Source of the DNA: Candidatus Desulfovibrio intestinipullorum
GTDB taxonomy: Bacteria > Desulfobacterota > Desulfovibrionia > Desulfovibrionales > Desulfovibrionaceae
Length of the DNA: 64,000 bases
Direction of reading: 5' to 3'
Assembly: GCA_019113165.1 (NCBI GenBank)
Contig: DXHV01000073.1
Location: 1-64,000, forward strand
Under the pieces are notes generated by a model. The model made no database searches. It was not told the DNA's origin and was given only the letters and a program-made list of their open reading frames with translations. This document shows, one piece after another, positions 28,588 through 37,500 of this stretch; positions within the stretch are counted from its first letter, which is position 1, and the number at the start of each line of letters is the position of its first letter. Made by a program: the position numbers and the translations under genes.

Positions 28588-30417
28588 TTACTCGGGCACG
28601 ATTTCCTTGAAGGTGTCGCCATAGCTGTCCTTCACCTGGGTATGCTCATTGATGAGCACCTTCCAGCGGCGGACAACGCCGACAATCACGAAGAGCATCA
28701 TGACCATAACGAGCAGGCTCAGGAAGACCAGCAGGTACTTGCCTGTGGGCAGGTACTGATAGAGGATCAGCCAGATGCCGGCCCAGAAGGTGATGACCGT
28801 CATGAAGCAGCCGGGGATACCGGTGATGAGAGCGTACTTGCCCTTGTTCATGCGCAGCAGCACGGTTGTTCCGATGAGCAGGGTCACGGAAGCAAGCAGC
28901 TGGTTGCTGATACCGAAGAGCGGCCAGATATTGCTGATATCGCCACTGTAGACCAGATAGCCCCAGGCACCGGTAAAGATGAGGCTTGTGCCCACAATGC
29001 CGGGCCACCAGTTCTTGTCGCCCCACTTCGGAGAAATCTTGCCGATCATTTCCTGCAGGAAGAAGCGGCCCACACGGGTACCGGCATCAACGGCAGACAG
29101 GATGAAGACCGCCTCGAACATGATGGCAAAGTGGTACCAGTACGCCATCAGATCATCCATGAAGGGAATCTGGGAGAAAATGTGCGCCATGCCCACAGCC
29201 AGGGACACCGAACCACCAGGACGATGCATGAGGCTTTCCTGAACTTCCTGTTCCAGACGAGGCAGTTCCTGAACCTGCATGCCCAGGGCATTGAAGGCCT
29301 GTTCGGGCGAGTTGATGGCAAAGTAGTCGGCCGGAATGAGCACGCAGGCGGCGATAAGGGCCATGATGGCCACAAAGCCTTCCAGCAGCATGGCCCCGTA
29401 GCCGACAAAGAGCACATCGTGTTCCGTTCCGATCATCTTGGGCGTTGTCCCGGTGCCGATGGTAGCATGGAAGCCGGACAGGGCACCGCAGGCAATAGTG
29501 ATGAAGATGAAGGGAATGACCGGTCCGCCGACAATAGGTCCACCGCCTGCGACAAACTTGGTGATCGCAGGCATGTTGAAATGTGGCATCACGAAAACAA
29601 TGCCGATGGCAAGGGCCAGAATGGTGCCGACCTTGAGGAAGGTGGACAGATAGTCACGGGGCAGCAGGAGCAGCCACACAGGCAGGACAGAGGCCAGGAA
29701 CCCGTAGACGGGAATCAGGATGGACATTTCCCGCTTGCCGATGTTCAGCCAGCCAAACCATTCGGGATGCGCCGTCACCCATGGACCGGAAAGCAGGCAC
29801 AGGAAGAGCAGCACAACGCCGATGATGGATGCGCCCAGTACATCCCCCTTGCGCCAGACCTGCATGTACAGGCCCATGATGATGGCAATGGGGATGGTGG
29901 CGGCAACAGTGTAGGTAGACCAGGGACTGTTGTGCATGGCATTAACTACGGCAATGGACAGACCTGCCAGGGTCAGGATGAGAATGGCCAGAACGGCCCA
30001 GGCAGTTACTGTACCCGTTGTCTTGTCTATTTCCTGGGTGGCAATGTAGGCCAGGCTCTGGCCACGGTGACGCACAGAGCAGAAAAGCACGACCATGTCA
30101 TGAACGGCGCCGGCCAGTACGCAGCCAATGAGAATCCAAAGCAGGCCGGGCAGATAGCCGAACTGTGCCGCCAGCACGGGGCCGAGAAGGGGGCCTGCCG
30201 CGGCAATGGCGGCAAAATGGTGCCCAAAGAGCACGTACCTGTTGGTCTGGATATAATCGTGACCGTCTGCATATTTCACAGCCGGTGTCTTGCGGGCGTC
30301 ATTCAGGTTGAGCACCTTGCGTGCCAGAAACAGGCCATAGAACCTGTAGCCGATGGCAAAGACACACAGGGACGCAAAAATGATGGTTACGGCATTGATG
30401 CCGGTTGAGCCATCCAT
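28588..30417 (-). CDS. cstA: Carbon starvation protein CstA family (peptide/pyruvate transporter)
   Basis: 609 aa with about 16 hydrophobic segments. CstA/BtsT-type carriers import peptides or pyruvate, and are induced on carbon limitation in E. coli. Family blocks are present: GHHFAAIAAAGPLLGPVLAAQFGYLPGLLWIL, GAVHDMVVLF, SVRHRGQSLA, GGPIVGGPVIPFIFITIACGALSGFHATIGTGTTPK, and LFGISNQLLASVTL. It is shorter than E. coli CstA (701 aa), as are many deltaproteobacterial versions. ATG 30417 has AAGGAGG nine bases upstream. An unusually AT-rich leader of several hundred bases precedes it. Pyruvate is a plausible substrate in this metabolism, but that is inference. Confidence 0.93.
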   Translation of the reverse strand: MDGSTGINAVTIIFASLCVFAIGYRFYGLFLARKVLNLNDARKTPAVKYADGHDYIQTNRYVLFGHHFAAIAAAGPLLGPVLAAQFGYLPGLLWILIGCVLAGAVHDMVVLFCSVRHRGQSLAYIATQEIDKTTGTVTAWAVLAILILTLAGLSIAVVNAMHNSPWSTYTVAATIPIAIIMGLYMQVWRKGDVLGASIIGVVLLFLCLLSGPWVTAHPEWFGWLNIGKREMSILIPVYGFLASVLPVWLLLLPRDYLSTFLKVGTILALAIGIVFVMPHFNMPAITKFVAGGGPIVGGPVIPFIFITIACGALSGFHATIGTGTTPKMIGTEHDVLFVGYGAMLLEGFVAIMALIAACVLIPADYFAINSPEQAFNALGMQVQELPRLEQEVQESLMHRPGGSVSLAVGMAHIFSQIPFMDDLMAYWYHFAIMFEAVFILSAVDAGTRVGRFFLQEMIGKISPKWGDKNWWPGIVGTSLIFTGAWGYLVYSGDISNIWPLFGISNQLLASVTLLIGTTVLLRMNKGKYALITGIPGCFMTVITFWAGIWLILYQYLPTGKYLLVFLSLLVMVMMLFVIVGVVRRWKVLINEHTQVKDSYGDTFKEIVPE

Positions 30418-30913
30418 ACGACAAATCCTCCTTTACAAGTGGCTCTTGTACAGAGCCTTTCCTTGCATTTCATATAATCCCGGCATTGAATTATTCAAGA
30501 CGGCAAAATGATCGCAAGCGTCTCAAATAATGAAATTTTTAAATTATTTACAATAAGTTATAATGAAAATTTCCGACAGGAGAGTTTTCTGATTTTTTTG
30601 CTAATGTTTTATTTTATCAAATAAAAACAATATGTTGCCAAAAAACAGATATTTACGAAACAGAGTAAGTTCGACAATTTATTTTTCCTACATATATGTG
30701 TTTTTACATCAATCTTTTTTTGACATTAGCAGATTGACAAGGCATTTATTCTACTATTTTTTGAAAATAAATGAATTTCTTCTGTTCTTTCCGAAGAAGG
30801 ATCTCTGTTTACAGTCTTGATTGAGCATTTAGTCAGTTTTTGTCTGTCGCTCGCTGTCTCCAGTCCTGTCCGATGCTGACTGAAACTGAAAATTCTGCAC
30901 TTCACAGGGTATG
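30418..30913. other. AT-rich region upstream of cstA
   Basis: No supported gene. From about 30480 to 30830 the DNA is far richer in A+T than anything nearby, with T runs (TTTTTTTGCTAATG, CTTTTTTTGACATT). It carries a perfect 13-bp palindrome TTGAATTATTCAA at 30486-30498 and a small hairpin GGCTCT-GTAC-AGAGCC close to the cstA Shine-Dalgarno. The ORF 30632-30820 has no Shine-Dalgarno or family motif. Confidence 0.5.
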
Positions 30914-30955
30914 AAAAAGGCTGTCCGACAACGCAATTTGTCTTCGGACAGCCTT
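30914..30955 (-). terminator. Intrinsic terminator of the cupin gene
   Basis: Perfect 12-bp stem AAGGCTGTCCGA / TCGGACAGCCTT followed on minus by TTTTT; lies 45 bases past the cupin stop. Confidence 0.88.
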
Positions 30956-30999
30956 CATCTTTTGATTCTGGATTCTTTTTTGGCCTATGCCCAAGGGGC

Positions 31000-31353
31000 C
31001 TAATCCTTTTTATCAAAGAGAATCAACGCTATGATTTCCATGTTTTCCGTGCCCGTATTGGTCAGAGCGTGTTCTTCGCCCTCGGGACAGACGGCAACAT
31101 CTCCGGGGCCAACCTGGACCTCGGTGCCATTGTCATTGTACACGCCTGTTCCGCACAGGATATAATAGGTCTCGAAGTCATTGACATGACGATGTCTGCC
31201 TATGGTGACACCAGGTTTCAGGACAATGTGATTGAACAGGCGTCCCTTGTCGCAGAATTCGCCGGGATTCAGAATCTGCGCGGCTTCAATGGAGCCCGGG
31301 CCACCGAACATTTCCTTGGTGAACTGTACGCGGTCTTGTGCTTTGCGAATCAT
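31000..31353 (-). CDS. Small single-domain cupin protein
   Basis: 117 aa. Both cupin metal motifs are intact: motif 1 GRHRHVNDFETYYILCGTG (two His, Glu) and motif 2 PGDVAVCPEGEEHALTN (His). Such single-domain cupins bind a divalent metal and serve as isomerases, dioxygenases or sensors; the reaction here cannot be told. ATG 31353 has AAGGAGG eight bases upstream. It lies 60 bases after the MscS-type channel gene on the same strand and ends at a terminator, so the two may share a transcript. Confidence 0.85.
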   Translation of the reverse strand: MIRKAQDRVQFTKEMFGGPGSIEAAQILNPGEFCDKGRLFNHIVLKPGVTIGRHRHVNDFETYYILCGTGVYNDNGTEVQVGPGDVAVCPEGEEHALTNTGTENMEIIALILFDKKD

Positions 31354-31413
31354 AGTCTCGCCTCCTTCGTGAAGGCTCCGGCAAGGGGAGCCCTGGTGGA
31401 CAAATGGACAGGG

Positions 31414-34044
31414 CTAGAGCGGCTTGCGGGCAATCACCCTGCGCGGCCTGCCCTGACGACGTATCTGGCCGGTCTTTGGCTGTGGCAGAGAGGAGGTCCT
31501 GCGGGCAGGAGCGGCGTCCTGCTTCAGGTGCACATCCATCTGCGGGAAGGCAATTTCAATCTTTTCCGCGGCAAAGCGGGCATTGATGGCGTAGCGGATG
31601 TCCGATGCAACACGCAGCCCCAGGTCATAGTCCCTGACCCAGAACAGCAGCCTGAAGTCCATGGTGCTTGCGCCAAAATTCTGGAACTGCACCACAGGCT
31701 GCGGATAGGCCAGGATGTCGGACTGCTTGTTGGCAATGTCCAGCAGTATCTTGCTGACCTTCTGCGGATCGGATCCGTAGGCCACGCCCACAACGACCTG
31801 CTGTCTGGTGGTGCGGCTGTTGCTGGTCCAGTTGGTCAGGTTGCCGGACACAAAGGCCGAGTTGGGCACGTAGATGACGGCCGAGTCATAGGTTTCCACC
31901 TGGGTGGCACGCACGCTGATCTGCTTGATGCGTCCCACCACGGTGCCCACTTCGACCACGTCGCCCACCTGCAGGGTACGGCTGAAGATGAGGATGATGC
32001 CGGAGATGAAATTGTTGACAATGGTCTGCAGGCCAAAGCCTATGCCCACGGAAAGACCGCCGGCGACCACGGCCAGGTTGCTCAGGTTCATGCCCAGGGA
32101 GCGCAGCACGAAGAAGCCGAAGAGGCACCAGACCACGTAGGTGTAGCCTGTCTGCATGGGCGTGATGAGCGAGGGATCGACCTTGACCCCGCGGGAAGGC
32201 AGCTTGGCAATGAAGTTCTTGCCCATGCGGGCTGCCGTCCGTGCCAGGAAGAAGGCCGTGGCAATGAGCAACACCTGCACGAGGTTGAGCTGGGTGGAGC
32301 CTATGTTGACGCTCTTGAAGATGTAGAACTGCAAGAGATCCATGCCGCCGGGCAGAGTGGCCAGCCACAGGGACACGATGGCCACGGAAAGGAGCAGGAC
32401 CACGGGGGCTGCCAGGGCCAGGATGAAGCTCGCAAACATGGTCCTTGTGTCGTCATTGTTCAGGGACTCGTTGAGCCTGGAGAGGACGGACAGAGAGGCC
32501 ACGGAAATTTGTATGGCAATGGAGACGGAGGAATAGAGCAGGTAGAGCGCCATGCTGTAGAAATGGAAACCCACCAGACAGAGGATGAGGCAGGGCCAGA
32601 GCACGAGCGGCTGCATGTCTCTGATGGAATGTTCCATCTGCATCTTGCCCAGATCGAGCTTGGGCGTCTTCCTGCACCGCCAGATGCTGATGATGACGCA
32701 AGTGAGCCAGAGTATGAGAGTTACAAGCCTGGGCAGGGGCAGGTAGATGAAGACGTAGGCGCAGATGGTCAGCGGCATGAGCGCGAGCAGCGGCGAGCGA
32801 TCCACCGTGACCTCGGGGAACTTGATCCGCCTCAGCTCCCAGGCAAGCAGGCTCTGGCCAAAAATGAGACTGATGTTGCCCAGGGCCATGAACAGCCTGA
32901 AGGGCTCTATGGTCTGCGAGTAGGAGGCCGCAATAAGCGAGACGCCAAGGACGTTCCAGGGCAGGCTGTAGCGCTTGACCTGCTGCATGGCCTTGGGCAT
33001 GCCCTGCAGGAACTGGTTGACCAGCAGAACGCTCAGGCTGCCTATGGAGAGGAAGGTGATGATGAAGCGGACGGCTGCCCCCTGCCACTGCGAGGTGGTG
33101 AGCGGCAGCTCCACGGACTTGCGCAGGGAAAGCCCCGTGGTAAAGTAGCTCAGATTGCGCGGCACCGAGGCCCATTCCGAGGCCGAGAGCCAGGCCACGG
33201 GCGCCTGGGTGTAATAGTTCATCCACAGTTCGGGCAGCTTCTTGCTTATCTCCGCCCGTGTGGCCTTCACCCTGTCCAGGAGGGCACTGGCCGGAGCCAG
33301 GGCACTGGTATACCTGGTGATGACGGCAGTGAGCAGGAAGCGGGCCGTATTGATCTTGGAGAGGTATTCCGCCGTCTCGTCCACGTGGCTGCCCGAGAGT
33401 TCGGCCATGCTTTCCACGGAGGAATCAAGCTGTTCGAGCAGCTTCCTGGCACTGAGCTGCGGCCCTGCCGCAGTGAGCAGGATGCTGTGCACAAGATCCG
33501 CACTGATGCTCAGACGCCGGCTCACGGCTTCCAGGGGACTTGGCCACTGCTTGAACTCGTTGACCATGATGAGCAGCCTGCGAATGTCCTGCTCCACGGG
33601 GCGTATCTGTTCGAGCACGCTTGTGTCTGAGAGGAAGCTCTCGCTGAGACTGGCCGATTCCTTGATCACCGCATCAATCATGGTGCGCTGGCCGGCCCAG
33701 ATGTCCTTCAGTGGATCGTCCTGGGCTATTTCGGCCGCTTCCTGGCGCTTTTTCTCGGCTGCGGCATCCTGCTCTTCCCTGAGCTCGGCGGCACGCTCTT
33801 CCTTGGCCTTCAGGGCTTCCTGGGCCTTGGCCTCGGCCTCGGCCTTGGCTTCCTTGAGCTTCTGCTCCTCCTCCGGCGTCAGCTCCTTGTCCTTGGCCTG
33901 CGCTGTGCTGGCTGCCGCCGCCTTCTCGTCATTGGCTGCAGGACAGGAGCCTGCCGACAGAACAAGACAGAGCAGAAGACTCAGAGAAAAGAGAAGAAGA
34001 ACGCCGGATTTGTACCGGACTGTGGACAGGAAGCGCTCGCGCAT
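31414..34044 (-). CDS. Large mechanosensitive channel, MscS family (MscK/YbdG/YjeP-like)
   Basis: 876 aa. N-terminal signal sequence (LLLFSLSLLLCLVLSAGS), then a very charged Glu/Ala/Lys coiled coil (about residues 40-110, PEEEQKLKEAKAEAEAKA), a periplasmic helical domain to about residue 350, roughly eleven membrane segments, and a C-terminal MscS domain. The pore helix and beta domain show as NLAVVAGGLSVGIGFGLQTIVNNFISGIILIFSRTLQVGD, then VYIVPNS-like VIYVPNSAFVSGNLTNW. The role is release of solutes on hypo-osmotic shock. The C-terminal 35 residues are basic. ATG 34044 chosen because it begins the signal sequence and has GGAGG upstream; the longer ORF has no support. Confidence 0.92.
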   Translation of the reverse strand: MRERFLSTVRYKSGVLLLFSLSLLLCLVLSAGSCPAANDEKAAAASTAQAKDKELTPEEEQKLKEAKAEAEAKAQEALKAKEERAAELREEQDAAAEKKRQEAAEIAQDDPLKDIWAGQRTMIDAVIKESASLSESFLSDTSVLEQIRPVEQDIRRLLIMVNEFKQWPSPLEAVSRRLSISADLVHSILLTAAGPQLSARKLLEQLDSSVESMAELSGSHVDETAEYLSKINTARFLLTAVITRYTSALAPASALLDRVKATRAEISKKLPELWMNYYTQAPVAWLSASEWASVPRNLSYFTTGLSLRKSVELPLTTSQWQGAAVRFIITFLSIGSLSVLLVNQFLQGMPKAMQQVKRYSLPWNVLGVSLIAASYSQTIEPFRLFMALGNISLIFGQSLLAWELRRIKFPEVTVDRSPLLALMPLTICAYVFIYLPLPRLVTLILWLTCVIISIWRCRKTPKLDLGKMQMEHSIRDMQPLVLWPCLILCLVGFHFYSMALYLLYSSVSIAIQISVASLSVLSRLNESLNNDDTRTMFASFILALAAPVVLLLSVAIVSLWLATLPGGMDLLQFYIFKSVNIGSTQLNLVQVLLIATAFFLARTAARMGKNFIAKLPSRGVKVDPSLITPMQTGYTYVVWCLFGFFVLRSLGMNLSNLAVVAGGLSVGIGFGLQTIVNNFISGIILIFSRTLQVGDVVEVGTVVGRIKQISVRATQVETYDSAVIYVPNSAFVSGNLTNWTSNSRTTRQQVVVGVAYGSDPQKVSKILLDIANKQSDILAYPQPVVQFQNFGASTMDFRLLFWVRDYDLGLRVASDIRYAINARFAAEKIEIAFPQMDVHLKQDAAPARRTSSLPQPKTGQIRRQGRPRRVIARKPL

Positions 34045-34584
34045 GCCCCAAAACCTCCGAAAATCGCCAGGGACGCAATGCACCAACCACGAGGAGAAGG
34101 TGTTCCCGGCAAAAAGCCCTTGTTTTGCATGGAAGAACACAGTGGCTCCATTCGGGCCCTGATGCAGCTCCTCTTCATACACCATGGCCTGAGCATTGCA
34201 AAGAGGGGCAAGGAGCACACGTTTGCCTGGACTGTCCGAGACAGGACAGTTTCTGGCAGAAGAATGACAGGAGAATGACAGAAGGAACAGAGGACACGCT
34301 CTGTCCCGTCTCCCGGTCCCTTCCGGCACTGGCTGCCCCCTGTCGTCCCCTTGTCACTGCTGAAGGGCCGACATTGCAAGAGCTTGCCGAACAATGTACT
34401 TTTTGTCCTGTTCTGCACACCACAAGGAACGCTGCCCCACACACGGCGTGCGGCACAGTGATCGCTGTCCCGGTCAGCTGCCAGTGTCAGCTGCAGGGAA
34501 CGACTGTCCCAAGAACAGTTCTCACGATGCTTTTGTCACGTTCCTGCCCACTCGAACAAGCCTGTGTCCTGCTGGAGAACAGCC
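34045..34584. other. Divergent intergenic region, MscS channel / alpha-2-macroglobulin
   Basis: 540 bases without a supported gene. Contains a hairpin ACTGTCC-GAGACA-GGACAGT (34231-34250) and a direct repeat AGAATGACAG twice in 21 bases just after it (about 34261-34282). Promoters for both large genes should lie here, but no consensus is clear. Confidence 0.4.
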
Positions 34585-37500
34585 ATGATCGGTCCCCTCA
34601 CCCGCCTCCTTCCCCTTCTTGTGTTCCTTTCAGGCATTGTGGCAGGCATGCTGTCCGGCATGCCATTTCCCCTGCACGAGGCGCATGCAGGCCCGTCCTT
34701 CCGCACCCTGCAGGTCGTGCCGCCGGATACGGCCACCTGGCGGGACGGCATCATCCTGTCGCTTGTCATTGACGAGGTGCAGTGCCGCAGGACCTATGGC
34801 AGCAACTGGCCCCAGGAATGCCTGACACCGCCTCTGGGCGAACAGGGCGCCAGGGTTCGGAACATGAAGATGACCCCGCATGTTCCCGGAGAATGGCGCT
34901 GGACAGGTCCGCAAACCATGCAGTTCACACCTGCGCCACAGGCCGCGCTCAGGCCTGCCACGAGCTACGAACTGGACGTGCGAGAGGTGCCTCTGCCGCC
35001 CCGGGTGCAGCTCAAGAGCAGCAGGATACACTATACGACCCAGCCGCAGGCCGTCTGGATCGGCAAGGAAAACATCTGGATTGATCCGTCAAAGGACGAG
35101 TCCCACGGCCTCTCCATCCCCCTGCGCTTCATCTGGCCTGTCAAGGCAGGCGAGCTTGAACAGATTCTGCGTCTCGAGCCTGCCCGGGGCTCGGGCCTGC
35201 GCTTTGGCGATGTGCGCTATGCCTGGAATGCCGACAGGGACAGTGTCGTGCTCAGCGCGGCCATACAGCGCCTGCCTCAACAGGACAGCAGGGTCCAGCT
35301 GAGCGTGACGGGTCTGCCCTCCTATACCCAGGAGTACGGCCGCCGCACCATTGTGGCAGAGGACAGGGGCGCACGTCAGGCCTTTGGCGTCCCCGGCCGC
35401 AGCAACCTGCTCTTCTTCAGGAACATTTCCCTCACCAGGGGGCATGACAAGGCGCTCAATGCCCGCTACGAGCTCGAACTGCAGACAAGCCTGCGCATTG
35501 ATCCCGCACAACTCGGCCGGCATCTGCGCCTCCTTGAACTGCCCGAAAAGGCACAGCCCGGTGCCGACAGACCCACGGACTGGACGCGCCTGCCTGCCCT
35601 GGATCTCAGGGACGTGACCGGCAGCCGGGAGATTGTGCCCGAGCTGCTCACGGGCAGCGAGCCCACGGAGACCATACGCTACCGACTGCCCATCCGGCCC
35701 GGCCGCTGTGTCCTCGTGTTCGTCTCCAGGGAACTGAGCGCTCTGAGCGGCGTGCGCCTGAACAGGGACATGGCCAAGGTCCTGCAGGCGCCCGAGATGG
35801 ATGCGGAGCTCTCCTTCCTTCTGCCCGGCAACCTCATCAATCTCTCCGGCAGCCTCAAGATAGCCCTGCACAGCATTGGCATTGACAGCCTGCGCTGGAA
35901 GGCCCGTCACATACGCACGCCCTTCCTGGCCCTCTTTGCCGCAAGCCACGGCTTTTCCACCCAGACCCTGGAACCCTGGATGCCGGAAACGGATCTTGAT
36001 GCCCAGACCCTGACGCGGACGGGCACCCTGCCCGTGGCCCTTCTGCCTGACGGCGAAGCCTCCTTCCCTGTGCTCGATCTCACCCGCATCATGACCGATC
36101 TTGACGGCGGCTGCGGCCTCTACCAGCTGGAGCTCGAAGGACTGCGGGACAACAAGAGCGTGGTCCAGGCCCAGCGCCTCTTCCTGCTCACCAGAATGGG
36201 GCTGACCATCAAGGAAAATGCCGATGGCGGCCGCCACGTCTTTGTGGAAAGCCTCCTGAGCGGTACCCCTGTGTCCGGAGCCAGAGTGCAGCTTCTGGCC
36301 AAGAACGGTACCGTCCTGGCCCAGGAGGTGACCAATGCTTCGGGCCAGGCCTATCTGACGCCCACAAGGGGCCTTGAGGGTGAACTGGAGCCCGTGGCCC
36401 TCATTGCCCAGAGTCAGGGCAGGGAGCCCGATCTCTCCTGGATTTCCCTCAGGGACACCTCCCGCATCCTGGACAACGGCGACTTTGCCGTCCTGGGCCG
36501 CCACGGCACGGAATCCGGCCTGCTGGCCTCGGTCTTCTCCCAGCGCGGCCTCTACATGCCCGGAGACACCCTGCACTTTGGCATCCTGGTGCGCCGATTC
36601 GACTGGCAGGCCCTGCCCGCAGATCTGCCCCTGGAAGCAGTGCTGAGCGATCCCCTTGGCCGCACCGTGTTCACGCAGCGCCTCACAGGCGATGTCAGCC
36701 TCTGCGAAACGTCCTGGACGTCCGCTCCCTCAAGTCCCACGGGCCCCTACAGACTGGAGGTGCGCCTTGGTCAGGACAAGGGGCCAGTCCTTGGATCCAC
36801 CACGGTCCGCCTGGAGGAGTTCCAGCCGGATTCCCTGGCCCTTGCGGCACGTCTTGAGCCCGAAGTGCCTGCAGGCTGGATACGGACGCGGCACAGGGAC
36901 ACGCCAGCCCGGGCCCGGGTCTCCCTGCGCACGCTCTACGGCGAGCCAGCAGCGCACCACGACATCCACGCCAGTCTGCAGGTGAGCCCTGCTTCCCTGC
37001 ACTTTGCCAGGTATCAGGGCTACACCTTCCACGATCCCTCGCTGCCCGTCAGGGAACCGCGCACCATTGCCCTGCCCGACGTGCAGACAGACGAGCGGGG
37101 CGAAGCCACCCTTGTGCTGCCCGCGGACACCATGGCCGGTACCTGCAGGGGCACCCTGCAGATTGAAGGCTTCGAGGCCTCGGGCGGCCGGGCCGTAGCA
37201 AGACAGATCTCTGCCCTCTTCTCGCCCCTGGATGTCCTGGTCGGCTACAAGCCTGACGGAGAAGCCAATACCCTCGGCCATCTGCAGCAAAATGCCAGGG
37301 CCAGCCTGCACATCCTGGCCCTGGACAATACCCTTGCCCCTGCCAGGCTTGAAAATGTGCTCTGCACCGTGTCCAGCCGCCGCTATATCAACGCCCTGGT
37401 GCGCGACGACAGGGGCGAATTCCGCTACGATGCCACCCCTGTGACCTCGCCTGTGAACAGCAGAACCGTCACCATTGACCACGGGGGCCTCTCCCTGCCC

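Noticed and set aside
28642-30408. 588-aa plus-strand ORF opposite cstA
   Set aside because: Asp/Gly/His-rich composition of an antisense reading; minus strand is CstA.
30632-30820. 62-aa plus ORF in the AT-rich region
   Set aside because: Random AT-rich reading (Phe/Tyr/Leu) without a ribosome binding site.
31069-33630. 853-aa plus-strand ORF opposite the MscS channel
   Set aside because: Shadow of the channel and cupin genes; no domain features.
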